Source: Clostridia bacterium (GTDB lineage: Bacteria; Bacillota; Clostridia; Oscillospirales; Acutalibacteraceae). Taken from it: 64,000 nucleotides of DNA. The notes under the pieces were generated by a model. It did no database searches and was not told the origin of the DNA. It worked only from the letters and a program-made list of their open reading frames with translations. The stretch is from the NCBI GenBank assembly GCA_017550625.1, contig JAFZOL010000005.1, positions 78,601 to 142,600 on the forward strand, given 5' to 3'. Below, piece by piece: positions 33,633 through 41,491 of the stretch (its first letter is position 1; each line of letters starts with the position of its first letter). Both the position numbers and the translations under genes were made by a program.

Positions 33633-34015
33633 TCGTCAAACGCCTCCAGCTCCAAGATCAGCATGCCCATCTCCGCGTCGCTTTTCACGATGCGGTAGCG
33701 GCGCCAGTATTCGTCATAGGCGGCCTCGCCGTCCCGGAATTCGATCCACTGGCCCGCCTCCGGCACGACCGGGAAATCCCGCTCTGCTAAGTGCGCCACG
33801 GTGGAGGCGACGTGGACCCCGCCGAGATTGCCGCGCTCGCGCGCTGCCCGGCCCATCGTCAACGTCGGGCTCGGCGTCTGCAGGTTTTCGCTCAGCACAA
33901 CGGGGATATCGGCGTAAACCGCCCCGTCATACCGCACGTCCATCCGCTCGGCGAACTCGTCGTCGTTCAGAAACACCTGCAGTACGTCGCTCTCGATCTG
34001 CTCCTTAAAGGTCAT
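33629..34015 (-). CDS. head-tail joining protein
   Basis: 128 residues from ATG 34015 (GGAGGA upstream). 'MTFKEQIESDVLQVFLNDDEFAERMDV' with a beta-rich C-terminal part resembles the 'phage head-tail joining protein' class (lambda gpFII-like position). Overlaps the SAP-like gene by 11 bases. Confidence 0.65.
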   Translation of the reverse strand: MTFKEQIESDVLQVFLNDDEFAERMDVRYDGAVYADIPVVLSENLQTPSPTLTMGRAARERGNLGGVHVASTVAHLAERDFPVVPEAGQWIEFRDGEAAYDEYWRRYRIVKSDAEMGMLILELEAFDE

Positions 34016-34448
34016 CCACAACGTCCTCCCCGTCGTCGGGCACATCCGGGCTGTCCCCGTCCTCGTGGGCGGCTTCGGTCTCGGCGAGGATCAGCGCGGC
34101 GTAGTCCGCTTTTTTCATCCCGACGCGATAGGGCACGCCGAGCTCCGCCCCGATCTTTTTGAGCTCGGGCAGCGTCATCTCGGCAAACGTCTTTTTCGCG
34201 TCGGTCCCGCCCCGCTCGGGGGCGCTTTTTGCGGGTGCGCCGAATCCCGGCGCCGCCGACGGCTTTGCCTTGTCGGCGGTTGCAACCGCCGGGAAAGCCG
34301 CGTCGTCTGCCCGTTCGGCAACTCCTGCGGCGATCAGCCTTTCGCCCTCCTCGGGGGCGATCTCAAAGGCGGGGGAGCCCGGCCGCATCAGCCGGACCCG
34401 GCCGTTTACGTGCAGCCCATAGCCGCCGTGTACGATCTTGATTTTCAT
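34005..34448 (-). CDS. SAP-like domain phage protein
   Basis: 147 residues. N-terminal beta segment 'IVHGGYGLHVNGRVRLMRPGSPAFEI', an Ala/Pro-rich linker, then 'EMTLPELKKIGAELGVPYRVGMKKADYAALI' (split; about 95-125), a SAP/Rho-N-like helix-hairpin found in phage head-region proteins. It ends in a strongly acidic tail. May be a connector accessory; function unknown. Confidence 0.65.
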   Translation of the reverse strand: MKIKIVHGGYGLHVNGRVRLMRPGSPAFEIAPEEGERLIAAGVAERADDAAFPAVATADKAKPSAAPGFGAPAKSAPERGGTDAKKTFAEMTLPELKKIGAELGVPYRVGMKKADYAALILAETEAAHEDGDSPDVPDDGEDVVDDL

Positions 34449-34528
34449 ACTGCATGGTTCCTTTCGTCGTTTTATGGTCCGTGCGCCCGCCGCCGAAGGC
34501 GGTCTTTATCCGAGCGTCAGCGAGGATT

Positions 34529-35608
34529 TCAGCACACCTCTGCCGCGAACACGTAGGGGCAATATGCCACGGGCGACGCGAGCGGGCGGGCGGTCAGACG
34601 GATCTTGCGGATGTCGTTCTCCTGGTCGACCACAAGCTTCGGCACGCGCTTTCCGGCGATGGTCGAAAACTTGTCGTCGCCGAAGTTGATCTGCGTCACC
34701 GCGCCATACAGCAGGTGTCCGCAGTTCGGGGCCGTGACCAGCGCCGCGTCGACCGGGAAGAAGGGCTTGGTCTCCTCGTCTTCGTCCACGTACGTCTCGT
34801 TCACAACGAAGACATTGAGCTCGTTGCCGAGGAAGTTGAGCTTCCCGGCGTAAACGATACCCGGGTATTTGATCGCTTCTCGCACGCTGCCGACGTCCAC
34901 GCCGGAATCCTTTTTCAGCAGACTCACGATCGTCTCGTCGGAAAGCAGCGCGTCATAGGCGTCAGGGCCCAGCAGCAGATCCTCGGCGGGCAGACCTCTG
35001 GTCGTCAGCATGTCGCACATGGCCTTCACGTCGCCGCGGATATTCGCGCCTACCTCGCCCCACTTTTTGTCCTGCGCGACGGTGTAGGTGTGGTCGCTCG
35101 TCGACTCGTAAAAGCGCACGTATTTCACGTCGCCCTTCTGCTCGCCGTCGATGTATGTCTGCATGGTGCAGGCGTTGTTGATCATGACCTGCACGGCCAT
35201 CCATTCTTCGCGGCGCGTGATGGCCTCGTCGAGCTCGGTCAGATCCTTGAGCTGCATTCTCGCGGCCCTCTGCGCGGGGGTCAGGTTGGAATACAGCGCC
35301 TCGCCGAAGCCGCGCTTATTGAGCTCGTCGGCGTAAAGGACTCTCGACGGCGCGACTCTGGCCGGGCGATAAGCCCGAATCGAAAAGCCGAGGCGGTCGA
35401 TCGGGATGTCGCCGACGCGGTCGGAAACAAAGGCAGCCATCTTGCGGTTGCCCTTCTGGTACTCGGTCAGCACCTCGTCGGTCGTAAAAATATCTCCCTC
35501 GCCGGTCGGAAAATACCGGTCGCGGAAAAACGTCTGCCTCGGGACGATCTCCTCGGTCATCGCGATCAGACTGTTGGTGCTCAAAAGATTGATCATAGGA
35601 TCAGCCAT
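34529..35608 (-). CDS. major capsid protein (lambda gpE family)
   Basis: 359 residues, normal for Phage_cap_E. Typical start 'STNSLIAMTEEIVPRQTFFRDRYFP', central 'DELNKRGFGEALYSNLTPAQRAA', and C-terminal 'LTARPLASPVAYCPYVFAAEV'. Builds the HK97-fold shell with the gpD-like decoration protein encoded just before it. Confidence 0.95.
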   Translation of the reverse strand: MADPMINLLSTNSLIAMTEEIVPRQTFFRDRYFPTGEGDIFTTDEVLTEYQKGNRKMAAFVSDRVGDIPIDRLGFSIRAYRPARVAPSRVLYADELNKRGFGEALYSNLTPAQRAARMQLKDLTELDEAITRREEWMAVQVMINNACTMQTYIDGEQKGDVKYVRFYESTSDHTYTVAQDKKWGEVGANIRGDVKAMCDMLTTRGLPAEDLLLGPDAYDALLSDETIVSLLKKDSGVDVGSVREAIKYPGIVYAGKLNFLGNELNVFVVNETYVDEDEETKPFFPVDAALVTAPNCGHLLYGAVTQINFGDDKFSTIAGKRVPKLVVDQENDIRKIRLTARPLASPVAYCPYVFAAEVC

Positions 35609-35624
35609 TTCGTTTTTTCCCTCC

Positions 35625-36212
35625 TTATTTTTCCTGATAAATGGTAATGGTCAAAAAGGCGTCCTTCGTGGTCGTATAGAGATAGGTGTAGCTCCCGTTC
35701 CCGGCGCTCGTCGCGCGGAACAGATAGCCGTCCTCCTCGTTTTCATCGACCGTCAGTTCCTCCCCGGGCGTCACGTTGCGCGTCAGCGTCCCGCCGGTCC
35801 CTTTGGTCAGCGGGATCTCGGCGGAATTGAGATAGAGCGCCTTCTCGCTGCCGATCGCCGCCGAGATCGCAGTGTACTGCTGTTCGGTCAGCGTCCCGGA
35901 ATAGGTATAATCCAACGCGCCCTCCGCTGATTTCTGCGCTTCGCCAAGCGTGAGCTCCAGCACGGCAACGAGCTCGGGAGGCGTTTCTTCTCCGGGCTCA
36001 CCGCCGGGTTCACTGCCGGGTTCACCGCCGGGCTCATTGCCGGGTTCATTGCCCGAAGCGCCGCCGGAAACGGACTCCTTCACAAAATGCTCGAGGTTCG
36101 TTTTCGGCCGGATGTCCCGCCCGAGAAGGATCCCCTCCATCCGGGTTTTCGGCCTTACGTCCGTATCGCCCGCAATGATCGCCGCAAGCCTTGTTTTCGG
36201 CTTTATCGCCAT
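35625..36212 (-). CDS. capsid-associated repeat protein (possible head fibre)
   Basis: 195 residues. Residues 3-45 hold three copies of a PKTR-type repeat (KPKTRLAAIIAG, RPKTRMEGILLG, RPKTNLEHFVKE), then a GNEPG/GSEPG linker (about 52-72), then a beta-rich domain. Such repeats occur beside capsid genes in clostridial phages. The layout suggests an N-terminal capsid-binding part and a projecting head. Role inferred from position. Confidence 0.65.
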   Translation of the reverse strand: MAIKPKTRLAAIIAGDTDVRPKTRMEGILLGRDIRPKTNLEHFVKESVSGGASGNEPGNEPGGEPGSEPGGEPGEETPPELVAVLELTLGEAQKSAEGALDYTYSGTLTEQQYTAISAAIGSEKALYLNSAEIPLTKGTGGTLTRNVTPGEELTVDENEEDGYLFRATSAGNGSYTYLYTTTKDAFLTITIYQEK

Positions 36213-36225
36213 CGTCTCACTCCTC

Positions 36226-36612
36226 TCAGCCGCATTTCTGCGCGGCCTTGAAATACAGTCCGGCGACTCTCAGCCCGAGCAGATCGCCCTCGTCGACCTC
36301 GTTCTCGATCAGGCTGCTGCCGTTGGCGTTATACACCTTTCCGGGCTCAAAGCAGCCCGCGGTGTAAACGCTCACAGCCGCCGCGGCGTCATAGGTCACG
36401 TCGTCGCAAAGGATCACGCAGCTCTCGTCCAGCGCGTCGGCGGCGCAGGGAATGTATCCGTCTTCGTCTTTGACCAGCAGAGCGCCTCTTTTCAGCGACG
36501 TTTCCGCTTCCGGTGCCGCCAGCGTCACGCCGCGCACCGTAACGGCGGGGTTCACGTCGGTGATCAGCCCGTCGAACTCCTTTTCGCCGAGATACCTGTT
36601 CAGTTCCTCCAT
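36226..36612 (-). CDS. head decoration protein (lambda gpD-like)
   Basis: 128 residues of the HDPD family: 'LKRGALLVKDEDGYIPCAADALDESCVILCDDV' (split) and 'VYTAGCFEPGKVYNANGSSL'. Trimers stabilise the expanded capsid. Lies between protease/scaffold and capsid, as in lambda C-Nu3-D-E. Confidence 0.9.
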   Translation of the reverse strand: MEELNRYLGEKEFDGLITDVNPAVTVRGVTLAAPEAETSLKRGALLVKDEDGYIPCAADALDESCVILCDDVTYDAAAAVSVYTAGCFEPGKVYNANGSSLIENEVDEGDLLGLRVAGLYFKAAQKCG

Positions 36613-36631
36613 GTTGTTGCTACCTCCTTTC

Positions 36632-37042
36632 TCATTTCAGCAGAGCCTTGATCGCGCTCCGCGTGTCTTCCAGCTCCTCGTCCGAGGTCTTCGCGTGGGG
36701 CTCCTCCGGCTCGTTCGCGGCCGCGCCGACCTTTTCGGTCTCGGCGGCGTCCTTCTGCAGCGCCGTCAAAAACGACGCGCCGGTCTTCGCTGCTTTCTTC
36801 GCGGCCTCAAAGGCCATCTTTTCGGCGGTCAGGGGGGTCGCGCCGTATTTTGCCTCGCGCACCTCGTCCGCGCCGAACAGATGGGCGATCTCGTCGATCC
36901 CCTGAATGCGTTCCCGTTCCGCGTCTGCTGCCGTCCTCGCGGCGACCTCGGTTTCTGCCCGCAGCGCGTCGCGCACGTCGGCCTCCACCTGTGCGGCCAG
37001 CGCCGGGTTTTCTTCCCTCAGTTCAGTGAGGTTGGTTGCCAT
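36632..37042 (-). CDS. nested scaffold protein (Nu3-like), internal start
   Basis: In-frame ATG 37042 has AAGGAGG seven bases upstream and would give a 136-residue helical protein identical to the protease C-terminus ('ATNLTELREENPALAAQVEA'). Lambda makes its scaffold Nu3 from the protease gene in the same way. Confidence 0.65.
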   Translation of the reverse strand: MATNLTELREENPALAAQVEADVRDALRAETEVAARTAADAERERIQGIDEIAHLFGADEVREAKYGATPLTAEKMAFEAAKKAAKTGASFLTALQKDAAETEKVGAAANEPEEPHAKTSDEELEDTRSAIKALLK

Positions 37043-37933
37043 TTGGGTTCCTCCTTCTTTTCTGCCGCTCTGCGGCTTGTTGTCTATATCAACCGATCCG
37101 GTCAATATGCTTTTTTTTCGGCCCGTTCTGCGCGCCTCTCGGTTTTCGCTCGGCTGCACGCTTCCATCGCCGTTCGTGATCGGGTTTTCCGGATTCGCCG
37201 CCGCAGGCGGCTGAATTTCGATCCCCTCCGGCAGCGCCGCGCCCTTCGGCAGGGCTACGCGCCGGCCGTTTACGACCAGCGCCGATCTGTCGGCGCTCGC
37301 GGCAATGGCAAGTCCCTCTCCGTCCAGGAGCCGGTCCGCAAAGCCCTTGTCTACGGCCTCGCGCCCGGTCATGTAGGTCGTGTCGCCCATCATGTGCGTG
37401 ATCACGGTCGCGGACAGCCCCGTTTTCCGGGTATAAACCGCCGCCTGCGCCTTGTCGTACGCGTCGTTCGCGTCGGCGGCAGCCCTGAGATCGTCGGCGT
37501 TGAACGCGCCCCAGATGTAGCTCCAGCATTTGTGGATCATCACAAGCGACGCGGGGTAGATCTCCACCTTGTCTGCGGCGCACATGATAAGGCTCCCGCC
37601 CGAGGCTGCCAGCCCGTCCACAACGCAGGAAATCGAAACGCCCTTCCCGGCGTATTCCCGCAGGCGGTTGTGGATCGTCAGCGCTACGCCCGCGTCCCCG
37701 CCGACCGAGTTGATCCGCAGCTTCACCGCCTTTGCGCCCGCCTGCACGGCGGTCTCCAGATCCTTCAGGATCTCGCTCTGCACAATGTATTCGCCGGGCA
37801 GCTCCTCGTCGCTCCAAAAATCCCGGGGGCGCGTTTCCACGATCTCCCCGTAAAGCGTCAGCTCCACCGCTTCGTCGGCGGCTCTGGCGCGGTAGCCCGA
37901 GCGCGTCGGAAAATCGGCTCGAATCACAGACAT
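36632..37933 (-). CDS. ClpP-type prohead protease with C-terminal scaffold
   Basis: 433 residues from ATG 37933 (AAGGGAG upstream). Residues about 25-215 are an S14 ClpP-like serine protease: Ser111 in AASGGS and His134 in MIHK. The C-terminal 136 residues are a charged helical segment starting at an internal Met and act as scaffold by analogy to lambda C/Nu3. The protease trims scaffold during head maturation. Confidence 0.9.
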   Translation of the reverse strand: MSVIRADFPTRSGYRARAADEAVELTLYGEIVETRPRDFWSDEELPGEYIVQSEILKDLETAVQAGAKAVKLRINSVGGDAGVALTIHNRLREYAGKGVSISCVVDGLAASGGSLIMCAADKVEIYPASLVMIHKCWSYIWGAFNADDLRAAADANDAYDKAQAAVYTRKTGLSATVITHMMGDTTYMTGREAVDKGFADRLLDGEGLAIAASADRSALVVNGRRVALPKGAALPEGIEIQPPAAANPENPITNGDGSVQPSENREARRTGRKKSILTGSVDIDNKPQSGRKEGGTQMATNLTELREENPALAAQVEADVRDALRAETEVAARTAADAERERIQGIDEIAHLFGADEVREAKYGATPLTAEKMAFEAAKKAAKTGASFLTALQKDAAETEKVGAAANEPEEPHAKTSDEELEDTRSAIKALLK

Positions 37934-37934
37934 A

Positions 37935-38180
37935 TCATTTCTCCCTTCTTTCGTCTTTTTTTTCCTGCTTATCCTGATACACCCGCCCGGTTTTTCTCTC
38001 CCGCACCTTGAGCGGCAGAAGGGAAACAAACCCGGCAAGCGTCAAAATATCATGAAAAATACGAAGGAGCAGTCCGGCGCGTCTGTTCGCGGTCTGCTCC
38101 TCGAGCTCGATGTTGCGTATCGCTTCAAACGCCGTCGGGTCGCAGTACCCCTCAGCGTTGAACCGCTCGTCATACTTCAC
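37935..38180 (-). CDS. small conserved phage protein
   Basis: 81 residues. 'ERFNAEGYCDPTAFEAIRNIELEEQ' matches a common N-terminal phrase of small clostridial phage proteins; the rest (LLRIFHDILTLAGF, VRERKTGRVY) follows the same family. Unknown function. Ends one base before the protease start. Start choice is uncertain: the ribosome binding site is weak. Confidence 0.6.
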   Translation of the reverse strand: MKYDERFNAEGYCDPTAFEAIRNIELEEQTANRRAGLLLRIFHDILTLAGFVSLLPLKVRERKTGRVYQDKQEKKDERREK

Positions 38181-38208
38181 GCTCTCATCTCCCCGAAAAT
38201 AAAGTTAC

Positions 38209-38262
38209 AACAAATATAAAAATATTTGTTGATATGTGTTGACAAATATAAAAATATGTGTT
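38209..38262 (+). promoter_or_regulatory. two operator-like repeats controlling hicAB
   Basis: A perfect inverted repeat AACAAATAT-aaaa-ATATTTGTT (38209-38230) and a near copy (38241-38262), 32 bases or three helical turns apart. The second overlaps the promoter. Fits autoregulation by HicB. Confidence 0.65.
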
Positions 38263-38267
38263 AATAT
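38239..38267 (+). promoter_or_regulatory. hicAB promoter
   Basis: TTGACA (38239-38244), 17 bases, TAATAT (38262-38267). It points away from the surrounding late genes, so hicAB can be expressed in the lysogen. Confidence 0.8.
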
Positions 38268-38340
38268 ATTACCGGTGCAAGGCACAAAGCCTGTATAAGT
38301 ACTGTGCAGCGCACGTATAATCATTAAAGGAGGAAACTCC

Positions 38341-38535
38341 ATGAAGAGTTATTCTTCCAATGAGGTCATCAAGATGCTCAAAGCAGACGGATGGGTCCTT
38401 GATCGGGTCACCGGTAGCCATCACCATTTCAAACATCCGCAGAAAAAGGGGATCGTTACTGTTCCACACCCGAAAAAGGACCTCCCGCCCAAAACGCTGA
38501 AAAGCATTGAGACCCAATCGGGGCTTGTCTTCTGA
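38341..38535 (+). CDS. hicA: HicA mRNA interferase toxin
   Basis: 64 residues. 'SSNEVIKMLKADGWVLDRVTGSHHHFKHP' (split) is the HicA dsRNA-binding-like fold; His27 in GSHHHF is the expected catalytic residue. HicA cleaves mRNA until held by HicB. AGGAGG precedes ATG 38341. Plus-strand moron among minus-strand head genes. Confidence 0.93.
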   Translation: MKSYSSNEVIKMLKADGWVLDRVTGSHHHFKHPQKKGIVTVPHPKKDLPPKTLKSIETQSGLVF

Positions 38536-38584
38536 CAAGTCCCGCCCCTCCGGGGGCAATCAGAGAAGGAGTGAAAAATGGAAA

Positions 38585-38995
38585 ATGGAAAGGTCGAAGC
38601 CCACAAATTATTGTTTTCCCGCAGTATTAACTTTTGAAGACGGTTATGAGATCGCCGTCACCTTTCCCGATCTGCCCGGCTGTACGACATGCGGCGAAAC
38701 CGAAGTCGACGCATTGAAGCAGGCAACGGAAGCGCTCGGCGGTCACCTGTGGAGTATGGAAGAAAATCACGAAGAGATCCCCGCACCCACGCCGTTGCAG
38801 GATGTCGAACACGACGAAAACGAATCTGTTATACTTGTGAATGTGTATATGCCTTCCGTCCGGCTTGCGGAGGTCAACAGAGCGGTGAACCGCACGGTAA
38901 CGCTTCCGGCATGGCTTAACGCAATGGCACAGGAAAAAAAGATCAATTTTTCACAGATTCTGCAAGATGCGCTTCGAGCACAATTGAACTGCTGA
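38585..38995 (+). CDS. hicB: HicB antitoxin
   Basis: 136 residues. N-terminal HicB fold ('YEIAVTFPDLPGCTTCGETEVDALKQA'), C-terminal ribbon-helix-helix ('VNRTVTLPAWLNAMAQEKK') for DNA binding and toxin control. ATG 38585 is the first in-frame start. The better-spaced ATG 38578 after AGAAGGAG is in another frame and encodes only 19 residues, so a small leader peptide may tune hicB translation. Confidence 0.9.
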   Translation: MERSKPTNYCFPAVLTFEDGYEIAVTFPDLPGCTTCGETEVDALKQATEALGGHLWSMEENHEEIPAPTPLQDVEHDENESVILVNVYMPSVRLAEVNRAVNRTVTLPAWLNAMAQEKKINFSQILQDALRAQLNC

Positions 38996-39070
38996 AAGCA
39001 TCAGATCCTATATCCAGTGAAACATAAAAAAGATCAAAGTCATAAGTAAAACAAAATTACAATTCACCCG

Positions 39071-39105
39071 CAAAACAGCCTCCTTTCAGGGGCTGTTTTG
39101 TTTTA
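39071..39105. terminator. terminator after hicAB
   Basis: Stem caaaacagcc / ggctgttttg followed by TTTTA on the plus strand. Ends hicAB and lies against the convergent gpW-like gene's stop. Confidence 0.75.
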
Positions 39106-39357
39106 CCCGTTCACGATCACGCCGAAGGCCTTGCGCGGGCGCCGTCCGTTCAATATCGCCTCATACTCCGCTTTTTTCAAAAGCGCGTCCTCGATCTCTT
39201 TACCGAGATTATCCAGATCGAACCGGGTCAGGCTCCGGTCGCCGATGGTGTAGCTCTTCACGCCGCCCTGCACGAGCTGCAGCTTCGCCTTCGTCAGTTC
39301 CGCGATCAGCGCGGTGTAATATTCCACCATGTTTTTTGCGTCCTGCTTTGTTATCAT
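39103..39357 (-). CDS. gpW/DUF6148-like head-tail joining protein
   Basis: 84 residues from ATG 39357, chosen for AGGAGC directly upstream; two earlier Met codons are in frame. 'MITKQDAKNMVEYYTALIAEL' and 'SYTIGDRSLTRFDLDNLGKEI' are typical of DUF6148/gpW proteins that stabilise packaged DNA and form the tail attachment point. Confidence 0.8.
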   Translation of the reverse strand: MITKQDAKNMVEYYTALIAELTKAKLQLVQGGVKSYTIGDRSLTRFDLDNLGKEIEDALLKKAEYEAILNGRRPRKAFGVIVNG

Positions 39358-39505
39358 AACAGCGCTCCTATTGTTCATTATTTCTTCTTTTTTTTGCAAT
39401 CTCGATATAACAGAAGGTTGTTATACTAAAAAAGTAATTGCATCAGTCGGTTTTCCCTTTCTGTTGCCATTTCGCGTGGATTTCCAATAGAAAGGAGAAA
39501 TCAAC

Positions 39506-39586
39506 ATGGAAAGATTTGAGGACTCTGTTTTATGCATCATCCTTTTAATCTTGGTCCTTGTGGTTTTCAAGGTCATGGTCGGCTGA
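39506..39586 (+). CDS. 26-residue hydrophobic peptide (toxin-like)
   Basis: Perfect AAAGGAG six bases before ATG 39506, one membrane segment (CIILLILVLVVFKVMVG) and a terminator nine bases after the stop. The size and design resemble type I toxins and 'putative holin-like toxin' peptides, but I recognise no family and found no clear antisense antitoxin. TATACT (39422-39427) is a possible -10 with no good -35. Confidence 0.55.
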   Translation: MERFEDSVLCIILLILVLVVFKVMVG

Positions 39587-39594
39587 AGCAAAAA

Positions 39595-39631
39595 CCTGTC
39601 GTGCACATTACTGTGCACGGCGGTTTTTTTT
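39595..39631 (+). terminator. terminator of the small peptide gene
   Basis: Stem cctgtcgtgcac / gtgcacggcgg with loop ATTACT followed by eight T. Confidence 0.85.
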
Positions 39632-39828
39632 CCGAATCGGTTCCTTCCGCGCCGGTTGAAACCAGGCAAAGTCTCACATATCTCAATCGGCGCGGCAGGA
39701 GTTACCGGGCGCACGATTCACAAATGCACCCGCGGCGATTCACCGTTATTTGTTCTCAGCCTATGATTCAAAAGGATTTCCTCCTTTTTTACGGTGAGTC
39801 CCCGCCGATGTATCTGCTTTCGCGCCGC

Positions 39829-40047
39829 TCACTCCGCTGTCTGCCTGGCAGCGGAGCGCACCCGCATGTTTAGCGCCGCTTCCGCTGTTTTCAGGCTGTC
39901 GGTCTCAAAGTCGACCCCCAGAATCCCGTCTCCTTTTTCCCGGTCAAGCACGAAATACCGGCAGCTCCAAAAGCGTTCCTCTTTCGCTTCCTCATTCCGT
40001 CCGGCAATGGCGAACCGCCCGTCGGCGGTCGTTTTCAGGATCTTCAT
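39829..40047 (-). CDS. small phage protein of unknown function
   Basis: 72 residues: 'FAIAGRNEEAKEERFWSCRYFVLDREKGDGILGVDFETDS' (split) suggests a small mixed alpha/beta protein. It begins by four-base overlap with the preceding zinc-ribbon gene. The 240 bases on its 3' side hold no clear gene. Confidence 0.55.
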   Translation of the reverse strand: MKILKTTADGRFAIAGRNEEAKEERFWSCRYFVLDREKGDGILGVDFETDSLKTAEAALNMRVRSAARQTAE

Positions 40048-40400
40048 TCCTCGTCCTCCCCGTTTATCCCGCAGGCTTCACAGGGGAGGCTTCCGTCTGC
40101 AAGCGGCTCTTTCGGACCGGCCGCCGAATCGTCGGCTGGGCGCGTGATCCCGCAGGGAGAACAGGCATAAGACATCTCAGAATCATCGTCAGAGTCATCG
40201 GCGGACATTTCCAACTCTCGCAGGGAGAACAGACATAAGGCACCTATGTCGGCATACGTCTCCCACGCCGCCCGCGCCTCGTCCACGGAGTCAGCGGACG
40301 GCGCCGAGATCCCGCAGGGGATACAGGCGTAATAAACCTCTTTTCTGTCTCTGAGCAGCAACACGGGGTAATTCCCGCATTTCGGGCAAACCGTTCCCAT
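40044..40400 (-). CDS. small zinc-ribbon-like protein with repeated CxxCG(I)
   Basis: 118 residues from ATG 40400 (AGAGGGA upstream). Starts 'GTVCPKCGNYP' and carries three further CxPCGI/CEACGI motifs (about 33, 83 and 108) separated by acidic linkers ('DDSDDDSE'). The unit seems to have been copied inside the gene. Restriction-alleviation (Lar-type) zinc proteins start similarly. Function not established. Confidence 0.55.
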   Translation of the reverse strand: MGTVCPKCGNYPVLLLRDRKEVYYACIPCGISAPSADSVDEARAAWETYADIGALCLFSLRELEMSADDSDDDSEMSYACSPCGITRPADDSAAGPKEPLADGSLPCEACGINGEDEE

Positions 40401-40759
40401 CTTCTGTCCCTCTGTTTCTATCCGTGGCCCGTGATCCGTGATCCGTGGCCAGTGACTCGTCCGCAATACCCTTTTTCATCATGCGCGTCGTCAAACGCGC
40501 CACCTCGGAGCGAAGCGACCCCGCGCAGCGGCTGTTGAAACTTGCCGGTAACTTGCAGAGTGCCCCTCGACTCGTGTCCCCGTATCCCGTGTCCCGTGGT
40601 TCGGTATCGCGGCACACTGTACCTCCTTTTTAATCGCCGGGCTGCGCCCGGCGCACCGATCGCCGAAGGCGGCCTGTCGGCCCTGCCGACTTTTCCCGTG
40701 CGCCCGTGTACCCATGCACCAGTGTTTCCGTGCACCCGTGCGCCCGCCGCCGCAGGCGG
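40401..40759. other. gene-free stretch with CCGTG-rich repeats and hairpins
   Basis: No convincing gene. It is filled with irregular repeats of CCGTG/CCGTGNNNC (for example cccgtgatccgtgatccgtgg near 40430 and several near 40700-40740) and two short hairpins (CGCC-GAA-GGCG near 40661, GCCGCC-GCA-GGCGGC at 40747-40761). Reading frames through it yield repetitive HGxR/TGHGxR sequences with no ribosome binding sites. Confidence 0.6.
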
Positions 40760-41464
40760 CTATTTCTTCATCGCCATGCGCATACCGTAGGAAATATGCT
40801 TCCGCCCGTTTTTTCGGTCCTCCGCGTCCTGTCGGCAGATTTCGTCGATCCGTTTCCCGGCCGCGCCGTATTTCTCGTGCACCGCGACGCGGATCTCCTC
40901 TGGGGAGCGAACCGCGTCTGTAATCTGCATCCGTCTGCGGTTTTCGTCCTTTCTGACCTCGCGCAGTTTCCGGCAGCGGTAGCACATGGTTGTTTCCCCG
41001 CCGTCCCGCAGTAAGCCTGAGATCAGCGTGCCGCATTCGGAACAGGGGATCTTCTCACGCTTCATGCCGTCCTTCACGACCCTCCGACGTCTGCACTCGG
41101 CGCACAGACCGTCGCCACTATCCTTTTTGACCCGTTTGCCGCAGGCGGCGCAGTGTCGTTTTTCGGGGAGCGCAGCCTTCCGGCGGCAGTCCGCACACAG
41201 CCCATCCTCCCGGGCCTTCAGCGTCCGTTTGCCGCACACCCGGCAAACGCCTGGCTTATGGCGGGCTTGCTCCCGCCGCTCCTTCATGCGGCAGTATCCG
41301 CAAAGGCCGTCCGGCTTTAATACGCGTATCCCGGTCCCGCAGCGCTGGCAGAGCGTCTTTCCCTTCTTTTCGGGGTGCTTTTTGTTTGTCCGGCAATAAC
41401 AGCACAGGCCGTCCCCGTGATCCTTTTTGATCGGCGTTTCACACTTTATGCAGCGTTTCATCAT
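40760..41464 (-). CDS. five-fold tandem zinc-ribbon protein
   Basis: 234 residues. Five units of CxxC-(8-12)-DGLCxxCR: starts at about residues 5, 39, 74, 105 and 140 (CIKCETPI, CQRCGTGI, CRVCGKRT, CAACGKRV, CSECGTLI). The basic C-terminus ends 'KNGRKHISYGMRMAMKK'. Each unit likely binds one zinc, giving a DNA- or RNA-binding rod. Lies just after large terminase; may take part in packaging or DNA processing. No named family recognised. Confidence 0.7.
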   Translation of the reverse strand: MMKRCIKCETPIKKDHGDGLCCYCRTNKKHPEKKGKTLCQRCGTGIRVLKPDGLCGYCRMKERREQARHKPGVCRVCGKRTLKAREDGLCADCRRKAALPEKRHCAACGKRVKKDSGDGLCAECRRRRVVKDGMKREKIPCSECGTLISGLLRDGGETTMCYRCRKLREVRKDENRRRMQITDAVRSPEEIRVAVHEKYGAAGKRIDEICRQDAEDRKNGRKHISYGMRMAMKK

Positions 41465-41491
41465 ATTCTCCCACCGGAGCGCGGCTCCGGC

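Noticed and set aside
39421..39714. 97-codon minus-strand ORF opposite the 26-residue peptide gene
   Set aside because: No ribosome binding site; crosses a strong plus-strand terminator.
40418..40735. Long minus-strand frames through 40401-40759
   Set aside because: Simple CCGTG-derived repeats (TGHGxR) with no ribosome binding site; the stretch looks non-coding.
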